Shown here: positions 56,822 to 64,000 of the stretch, piece after piece | Numbering within the stretch: position 1 is the first letter of the stretch | How the letters are laid out: each line of letters starts with the position of its first letter | Origin: Allium sativum | Taxonomy: Eukaryota; Streptophyta; Magnoliopsida; Asparagales; Amaryllidaceae | DNA length: 64,000 nt | Direction of reading: 5' to 3' | Assembly: GCA_030737875.1 (NCBI GenBank) | Contig: CM060922.1 | Coordinates: 300,753,456-300,817,455 of the forward strand | Program-made: the position numbers and the translations under genes | Notes under the pieces: model-generated | The model's input: the letters and a program-made list of their open reading frames with translations, nothing else | What the model was told of the DNA's origin: nothing | The model's database searches: none

Positions 56822-57324
56822 ATAAGGTAAATCTATGGTTGAAACATGTGTTTGAGACATGTTATGTTTGATGGATGCGTGTGGATGCAAGTGGTTGCTA
56901 GTGGTTGCTCGTGGATGCATATACACACACTCTAGACACTAGATCGGCTCAATCACTTCATATGGCATATTGCATAAAATTGTGTGTAGGAAGCTATATT
57001 TATGGATGTATAATGATTGTGTTATCATATGGATGATGCATTTTGGTGAATGATTGTGCACTCATGTAGATATTGTATGTGTCGATAGGGTTCTCTCGCA
57101 TACATAATGGATGCATGGCACTATCATGGTTTGCATATGTTCATACATTAGATAGGGAACATATACACACACTTTTTGCATATGCTCATACATCATTAGA
57201 AACTGTTTTAAGGACAATGGATGCCCGTGTTTGATGGATTGAGTAGATGGTTGTTTGGATGGTAGGATATGCATTCTCCTTAGCTTAGAGATTTCGGGGA
57301 CGAAATCCTTTAAGGAGGGGAGAA
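56822..57324 (+). other. G6 3' leader and polypurine tract
   Basis: Noncoding, homologous to the G3 and G2 3' leaders (GGTTGCTCGTGGATGCAT, ATGGCACTATCATG). It ends TTTCGGGGACGAAATCC and the PPT AAGGAGGGGAGAA at 57312-57324. Confidence 0.8.
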
Positions 57325-60300
57325 TGTAACACCCCGAATTTCGGTTAATGCTAAAATTCACAAATTAAAGAATAACTAATCCCAGATGTGGGAATTAGGG
57401 GAAACGGGTTGCACCATTGCGTTCGTCTCGGAAAAATACGCAAAATAGAGTCTGAGTTTTCGAAAATCGGAGTCCGTATGAAGAAGATATGGACGAACGA
57501 AGTTAGGCAGAAAAACCGAAAAACTAGCCAGAATTCACTGGCGCACTTGTGAAGTGCGCCAAAACAAAAATGCACTGGCGCACTTGTGAAGTGCGCCAAC
57601 ACATTTTTACACTGGCGCACTTGGGAAGTGCGCCCGTGTCGAGCCAGAAACCCGCACAGCTTTCTGGCTGGCCTGGTGCACCATTTTAAGGTTTAGGCTG
57701 TGTTTTGGGGCTGGTTTCTGGAAGCTTCCGAGATCGGATGGCCCTAATCTAATTTAGGGTTAATCTAATGGCCTAAAACACTTGCCTAATCCTATAAATA
57801 AGACCCTAAGCTAGCCCTAAATGGTCATAATCCTATCTCCTAACTAAACTATGCCAAAATTTTCTATGATCATGGCCTCCACTCAAAACCCTAGCCTCCA
57901 TCCTATTTCTAAACTATTTCTATGAAGGCTTTCATGTGCATACAAGCATCTTTGAGTTGTATGAGTGATCATTGGCTTGCATTCATCATCAAGTTGCAAG
58001 CTTTATGTTCAAGGCTAGAGTTTTTGGGTGATTTGTGGCAAGGGTTTGCTTATTGGAGTTTAGTGGTGAGTTTCTATAGACTTAACAATCAATTGTTAAA
58101 TTGATTATGATAGGATATGATAAGATATGGCTATGTTTGTGGAATCAATGTGTTTATGCAAGTTTAGTATAGCGTATGTTGTGTGCTATATGCAAGTTTA
58201 ATGCTATGTTTTATGATGCAAAACACTATGTTGAACATTGATTCATATGTAACATGTTATGCAAGCTATATGGGAGATTATATGCAAGTCTATATGTAAC
58301 ATGTTATGCAAGTTATGTATTTGGTTTTATACATGCTAAGTATTTGGTTTTATGCATGCTATGTATGTGGTTTTATGCATGCTAAGTATTTGGTTTTATG
58401 TATGCTAAGTGTTTGGTTTTATGCAAGTTTGTCTCTTTTTATGATATGCATAATATATGCAAGTTTGTCTCTAAGTATGGCATGTTATGCAAGTTCATAT
58501 GCAAGTTATGATACATATTCATATGCAAGTTATGATGCAAGTTCATATGCAAGTTATGATACATGTTCATATGCAAGTTATGATGCAAGTTCATATGCAA
58601 GTTATGATGCAAGTTCATATGCAAGTTATGATACATGTTCATATGCAAGTTATGATGCAAGTTCATATGCAAGTTATGATGCAAGTTCATATGCAAGTTA
58701 TGATGCAAGTTCATATGCAAGTTTATGTGCAAGTTCATATGCAAGTTGTCTCTTTTATGATATGCATAATGCAAGTTTGGGTTAAATACTAGTTGGGTTT
58801 AATGTATGTTCATATATGCAAGTTGACACCTTTTGAACCCATGATAAAGTTACATGCTATGTTGGCTAAACCCATGACTTTTGTGATGAATCTTCCCTTT
58901 ATTATGTCGTGTTATGAGAACGAACTACGTGGGGAACGATGGGGTTAATATGCATGTTAATAAAATGATGTGAAATGGGTATGATTAATCATACCACAAA
59001 TTAAATGGACGTAATTGGGAATTTACCTATTAAGTTAGGTCTACCCATATTATGGAGTTGGGAATTTACCTATTAAGTTAGGTCTACCCATACTATGAAA
59101 TTGGGAATTTACCTATTGAGTTAGGTCTACCCATATTCTTAAAAATGTGTAATTAATTAGGCATAATTAATTCAAATTATGGGGGTGATTAATTAGGTGT
59201 AATTAATCAACTAAGACACGAGGTTGGACCCTTTTGTAGTGGAAGTCTGCCCGGAACCGACCGGCCATCCAGCAACTACAAATGATTGGCCCAATGTGAG
59301 AGGTCTTAGTCATAAATTAAATACATGATTAAAGTAAAGACACGAGGTTAGACCTTTTTATGACAGAAGTCTGCCCGGAACCAACCGGCATATCCAGCAG
59401 TCATAAAAGATGGTCTAATGTGAGAGGTCTTTATGAGGTCATGATCTTAATTAATTAAGAAACACTTAACCATATTAGCATGTAGAGGGACATGAGGGAT
59501 TAGGTGGGTGCCTTGGGTGGCATGTGGAAATCTAGTGGGTTGCCTTGGGTGGCAATAGAAAATACGATTAGAATACTTAACCAAAGAGGAACATGTAATT
59601 AAACATGGGTAAAGGGTTAAGTAAGTGATTTGGGTGGCATGTGGAAATCTAGTGGGTGCCTTAAGTGGCAATTGATATATGATTAGATGACTTAACCAAA
59701 CCTTAACATGTAGGTGGGCATGATTATAACAGGGGTTAAGTGGGATACACTAGATAAAATAACAAGCTTAGGTGGTAGCTTGTGGGGGCCCATTTCAACC
59801 AATATCCCAAACGTATCTTAGTGGGCTCGACTCTAGTCGAGTGACGGGACACGCATATTGAGCTTGACTATAAGAGGCCAAAATGGGTTAGCGGTGGCAA
59901 CGCATGACCAACGGGTTTCATATGCGTGTGTGGACCCGGGCTGGTAAATAAGACGTTGTTGCATCGTGTAGATATAAGCCGTGCACCGTTAGTTTTATCA
60001 GGTTGCCACGTTGGGGAATGGTACACCCCACGGTGGGGCCAGCACGGGTATCTACGTTAGGGAGCCGATCGAATGGGGAGTAGTGTGTACACCTAGTGGA
60101 TTGTAAGGCCCCGTGGCGTCTACTTAGTCACCTAGGGGTACGCGAGAACTATTAAGTTAATTTTATAAGTCCAGGGGTGGGATCAACCTTTAAGTTAGGA
60201 ATGATTGGTGTGGTGCAGTGTAGGAATTACCCTTGGGTGGGTAGATCTGGGGTGGTGTAATCCAGTAATTATCCTTGGGTGGATAAATGCGTCTTTTCGG

Positions 60301-60835
60301 TTATCTTAGTACATCCTGTGTTTAGTTGGCTACTTAGTGTAGTCATTATCCCCAGAGGTACCGTACCTTGTTTATATCATACCCTAATTACTTTAATGAT
60401 TGTATTGTTAGAGTTATAGGACTCACTCAGACTTATGTCTGACCCCGTTGTTTCTTTATCTTTTTCCCAACCCTCAGGTTTTCAGAGTGGGCCTAGCACT
60501 AGTGGGCTTTGATCAGATTGTTGTTCCAGTCTTTAGGAGCTTGGATAGATGTAAAGCTCCAGTTACCCAGTTATCTTTTCTTTTGTCATGGCTATTGTAT
60601 GAGAGTGAGATTATGTACTTCTTTATTTTGATGGATATTGTACTTGACTTTTATTGTGGTTTTATGATGTAACCAGACATGTTTTACTTCCGCTGTTATG
60701 AGATGATGTTTTAAAATTTCAAGTACTATTTATATCTGTCTTGTTGTAATTTTTCTGTTCTATATTCACTAAAATACTCCACCGATGCTATGGCATTCCC
60801 TTAGTGAGTGATCATAGCGGGAGTGGGGTGTTACA
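57325..60835 (+). repeat. G6 3' LTR (3511 bp)
   Basis: Collinear with 49512-53142 and nearly identical; the 120-bp length difference equals five 24-bp units fewer in the tandem repeat (58483-58744). It contains the same hairpins, TATA box, stem-loop units and CAGAC hairpin (60428-60441). Confidence 0.95.
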
Positions 60836-61402
60836 GCCGTGAAGCGTATTTTACGTTATTTACAAGGCACAAAAGACTATGGATTAAGAATTCAAGCTAA
60901 TAAAGATATTAGTCTAAATGCTTACAGTGATGCTGATTGGGCGAATGATCCAGATGATAGAAGATCAACCTCTGGCTACTGCTTGTTCATGGGACCAAAT
61001 CCGATCTTTTGGTGTACTAAAAAGCAATCCACAATCTCGAGGTCTAGTACTGAGGCAAAATACAGAGCGATGGCTGTAGCTACTGCCGAAATCATCTGGG
61101 CAGAAACCTTAATTGAAGAATTAGGATTTCAAACCTCAAGGAAACCCACTTTGTGGTGCGATAATAGAAGTTCTGTATCTCTTTCCATGAATCTCATACA
61201 ACATACGAGGACCAAACACATTGAAATTGACCTTCATTTCGTCAGAGAACGGACAGAGTCTGGAAAGCTCATTGTCAATCACCTTCCAGCGTTCTACCAG
61301 AAGGCAGACATCCTTACCAAGGCACTGTCCAGAAGTAATTTTGAGAGATTAAGAGCTGAGCTAAAAGTTTTTCAAGGCGGCGTAGAGTTTAAAGGAAAAT
61401 GA
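60836..61402 (+). pseudogene. C1 RNase H, separated from RT by G6
   Basis: Starts with the TSD copy gccgt and resumes the C1 frame as KRILRYLQGTKDYGL. It has the Copia RNase H motifs NAYSDADWANDPDDRRSTSG (Asp), SSTEAKYRAMA (Glu) and LWCDNRSSVSL (Asp), then HTRTKHIEIDLHFVRE and ADILTKAL, ending at the natural stop 61400-61402. The domain itself is unbroken; it is non-functional only because G6 separates it from the rest of the polyprotein. The Met at 60839 is not a natural start. Confidence 0.92.
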
Positions 61403-61427
61403 AACCCTAGTTCGATTTGAGGCGGCG
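61403..61427 (+). other. C1 3' leader and polypurine tract
   Basis: Short spacer after the stop with TTTGAGGCGGCG as the PPT-like tract directly before the 3' LTR; an interrupted purine run, common in Copia elements. Confidence 0.7.
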
Positions 61428-61675
61428 TGTTAACATATTGGATCTATCTCATATATCAAATCGAACTGCTGGACTGGACCACCTAGTATTATGTCTGTTA
61501 TATGGGCTGCACTGTATTTAGCCCAATTTTCATTTCTTTATTATATATATATGGCTTGTAACCGTGAGCAATTGAGCAATTGTATCATTCAATCATATAC
61601 AAAATCTCTTTAACATTTTACATCTCAGAAACAAGAATAAATCAAACACAGATTATTTCAATCATATTTCTTATA
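61428..61675 (+). repeat. C1 3' LTR (248 bp)
   Basis: Collinear with 45043-45280. The 10-bp greater length is explained by an 8-bp duplication (GAGCAATT repeated, about 61566) and one extra TA in the TATA-like run. Several substitutions separate the two copies. Confidence 0.88.
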
Positions 61676-64000
61676 TATTTCCATTAACATACAACTGGTA
61701 TAAACTTATTAAATATAAAACTATAATTTTCTTGTTCAGCAAAAAAAATGTTATAAATAATAATTTCATGTAAAATTATTGTAGTAAATCTTCTTATTTT
61801 AGATCAGTGTAAACGAGATAGTATGCGATTGTCATAGATCACGATATCATGTTATAGTGAAAAATATTTCATTAAATGACAAATTTATTATAGAAAATTA
61901 ACTAGAACTTGATGATATTAGCTAAATTATAAAGATACAAAGTTAAAAATTGTTCATACAAGATAAACTTATATAAATACATATACACGCACACATATGA
62001 ATCCATTCAAGTTTTTATGTTTAGGAAACCATTCCTCAAATTTTCATGTTAGTAGCGAATTTCAATCGAAGTAATACTAGTAGTTTTCATCTGCCAACAC
62101 TGAAATATTGCAACTCTTATTGGTGAAATAAGATTTGAATATCAAACTTTCAATTGTTCAAGTATATTGCTTTTTAACAAAGCTAGCAAGTAATCCTCAA
62201 ATATACATGAAATGTCAGACTCATACAGATATAAAATTTGAAATCCACGCAACACATATTGTGATTTGTAAGGGTAGCGTAACATCAATAACATATAAAT
62301 TACATGTCATATGCATACTTTTCTAGAGATAAGATATTGTATAAGCTTTGTATGGAAATTAAGTAGTTATATGTTGTGATAATAGTTTAATATATGTTAT
62401 TAAAATCCTTTTATTGGACCAAATTATCCACATTGGGTACAAACATGCATGCACACACATACATACTTATATACATCCATTGGTACATACATTTATGTGT
62501 GATTTTGAATAACCGTATTTTTAACTTCATAAATAATATTTTCATACGATGATTTCTTTAATAGGGATATACATAAACATACATATATGGATAGATGCAT
62601 ATGTAAGTATATTTATATGCATATATCTGTCTGTATGTATTGATATATGTGTATTTGTACATACGTGCATCAAAGGTAATTGATATTTGTTGTTATCATT
62701 AAAAATGCTCAAAGAATAGATTTATGTCACATGAAATTAAGTCTTTTAATAGAAATCATTAATACAAAAATTCAACTATTGGTATATACTATGATTTAAA
62801 TTATGAGTTAATTAAATATAATACAACGTGAAACACTCCAACAAATCTTCACCTTTGTTGACATCCCTTCGTACATATTCTGTTAAGCCAACTTCGGTGC
62901 ATGAACCATTTCAAGACCTTCCCACAAGCAACATGATCTGTCTCCATTTAAAAATTGTCTTTATTCCTACACTGCTATCCACAACGATTTATATGAATTT
63001 CTTGCACATTTTTAGGTTTATCATAAACTCTAATGCCATGTCGAATTTCGGTATCCGTCTGCATATGTCTACATGGGAGCGAGACAAATTTTAGTGTGTA
63101 CAAACACACACACATAAACACAGAGGCCGCACTCTACTTCTCACCATTCTTTCCAACATGTGCATGTTACTTACAATTGGAACTGTCAATGAATACTTAA
63201 AAAATATTATATCCATATGCATCTATATCTGAAAAACGAAAAATATCCCAAACTAATATAATAGATATGCTAGTACTCACATCCAAAAATTATATATTCG
63301 ACCTTTATAAAGATATTATTGGAGATTATGCATATTTTATTACAAATGACTAACATATATTATTTTGTTATGCTAGTAATTCGAATTAGGCATATATAAA
63401 TGCTACTATCAAGAATGGCTCATTGTCATAATGCTTTTTATTTATTGTGTACGATAATGTTATCACGAAAAGAAAAAATTATGATGAATCAAAAATATTC
63501 ATTTTTTTACATTATTAACTAGGAAAGGAGGGGTCTACTTATGTGGTGCAATGAAAAATGTTGCTCGGGTCTGCTGACAGACAAAGATTTGATTCCTACG
63601 TCACATACACTTCTTACATAGCTCACACGGATTATATGTGTATTGAATTGAAGTTGATATGCACAACTAAATTCCCCCAGTAGTTTGCTGATTCGTCTAG
63701 TTTTCCTACTGTATATTCAAAAAAGAAAAGCGAGACGGGGATTACATGTACGAGATACCTTTATGTCCACAGATATAAACATTCTACTTTGAAAATGGTT
63801 TTGGATGAAGATATCTCTTTTTATATCCGAAAGAAACCATTTGATGTTGATGGGCATATTGTTATCTAAAAGTAATAATATTTTATCCAAAATAAGGGAA
63901 ACATGCAATGTTGATCTCTACTGAGATTTGGTTTGAAATTTATTTTGCATGAGTTGGCGGATCGAGGACTCCTCCTTTAAACTCCGATTCGTATTTTACA
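61676..64000. other. AT-rich intergenic DNA, no gene recognised
   Basis: Contains microsatellite-like ATACATACATA and TATATGCATA stretches (62440-62680) and a short ACACACACA run near 63103. Open frames at 62135-62326, 62828-63094 and 63717-63908 are short with no recognised domain. Confidence 0.5.

Larger units (their letters stand above)
49512..60835 (+). mobile_element. Ty3/Gypsy element G6 (Tekay/Del-like), structurally complete, 11.3 kb
   Basis: LTRs of 3631 and 3511 bp (TGTAACACCCCGAATTTCGG...GGGGTGTTACA) surround a 4182-bp interior with PBS, gag/protease remnants, broken RT, an intact integrase-chromodomain ORF and PPT. Target duplications gccgt lie at 49507-49511 and 60836-60840. Apart from a 120-bp tandem-repeat difference, the LTRs are nearly identical by eye, so it is the youngest insertion here. 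Confidence 0.95.
45043..61675 (+). mobile_element. Ty1/Copia element C1, near-complete, split by G6
   Basis: 5' LTR (45043-45280), PBS, leader, gag-protease-integrase-RT in Copia order (45674-49511), an 11.3-kb Gypsy insertion, RNase H (60836-61402), PPT and 3' LTR (61428-61675). Without G6 and its TSD it would be about 5.3 kb, a normal Copia size. Lesions in the ORF are one nonsense codon and two single-base frameshifts. No matching target duplication is visible: the left flank is agtcac and the right flank tattt. Confidence 0.92.

Overview
This window is plant nuclear DNA: AT-rich, gene-poor and almost entirely made of nested transposable elements. The evidence is angiosperm-type Ty3/Gypsy chromoviruses (Tekay/Del-like pol with a C-terminal chromodomain-like segment), a Ty1/Copia element, a CACTA (En/Spm) DNA transposon end, primer binding sites complementary to initiator tRNA-Met, and a fragment of a plant-type family 3 aldehyde dehydrogenase gene. 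No intact host gene and no RNA gene was found. The species cannot be named from the sequence.

Layout (element names are mine). 1-5638: right part of a CACTA transposon holding an ALDH3 gene fragment; its left end is not in the window. 5639-11597: Gypsy G1 on the minus strand (integrase, RNase H, RT, protease, gag remnant, PBS, 2.57-kb 5' LTR); the CACTA sits inside its integrase. 11598-13794 and 25094-27760: Gypsy G2 on the plus strand (RNase H, integrase, chromodomain, 3' leader, 3' LTR); G1 sits in its RNase H region. 13795-25093: Gypsy G3, complete at both ends, TSD tatat, inserted in the G2 3' leader. 27761-29246 and 39001-42149: start of Gypsy G4 on the minus strand (PBS and 5' LTR), with G2 ending inside its internal region. 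29247-38995: G5, a LARD-like noncoding LTR element (3.8-kb LTRs, 2.1-kb interior without ORFs), TSD ctaaa, inserted in the G4 LTR. 45043-61675: Copia C1, with one nonsense codon and two single-base frameshifts. 49512-60835: Gypsy G6, TSD gccgt, inserted between the RT and RNase H of C1. 42150-45042 and 61676-64000 are AT-rich intergenic DNA with nothing recognised.

The insertion order that follows is G4, then G2 and G5 into G4, then G1 and G3 into G2, then CACTA into G1; separately C1, then G6 into C1. By eye the G6 LTRs are the most alike, apart from a 120-bp tandem-repeat difference, and so the youngest. G3 and G5 LTR pairs differ at a few percent of sites.

The most unusual content is in the long LTRs of G2, G3 and G6. 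They carry modular inverted repeats at similar positions: palindrome clusters 135-185 bp upstream of a TATA box with a different sequence in each family; tandem stem-loop units whose arms change in a compensatory way while the apical CCGG hairpin stays constant; arrays of CTTAACC/GGTTAAG stems; a CTCGAYCTAGRTCGAG palindrome; and a CAGAC/GTCTG hairpin 400-480 bp before the LTR 3' end, also seen in G1 on the other strand. These look like structured RNA or DNA elements under selection and are the best candidates here for something undescribed.
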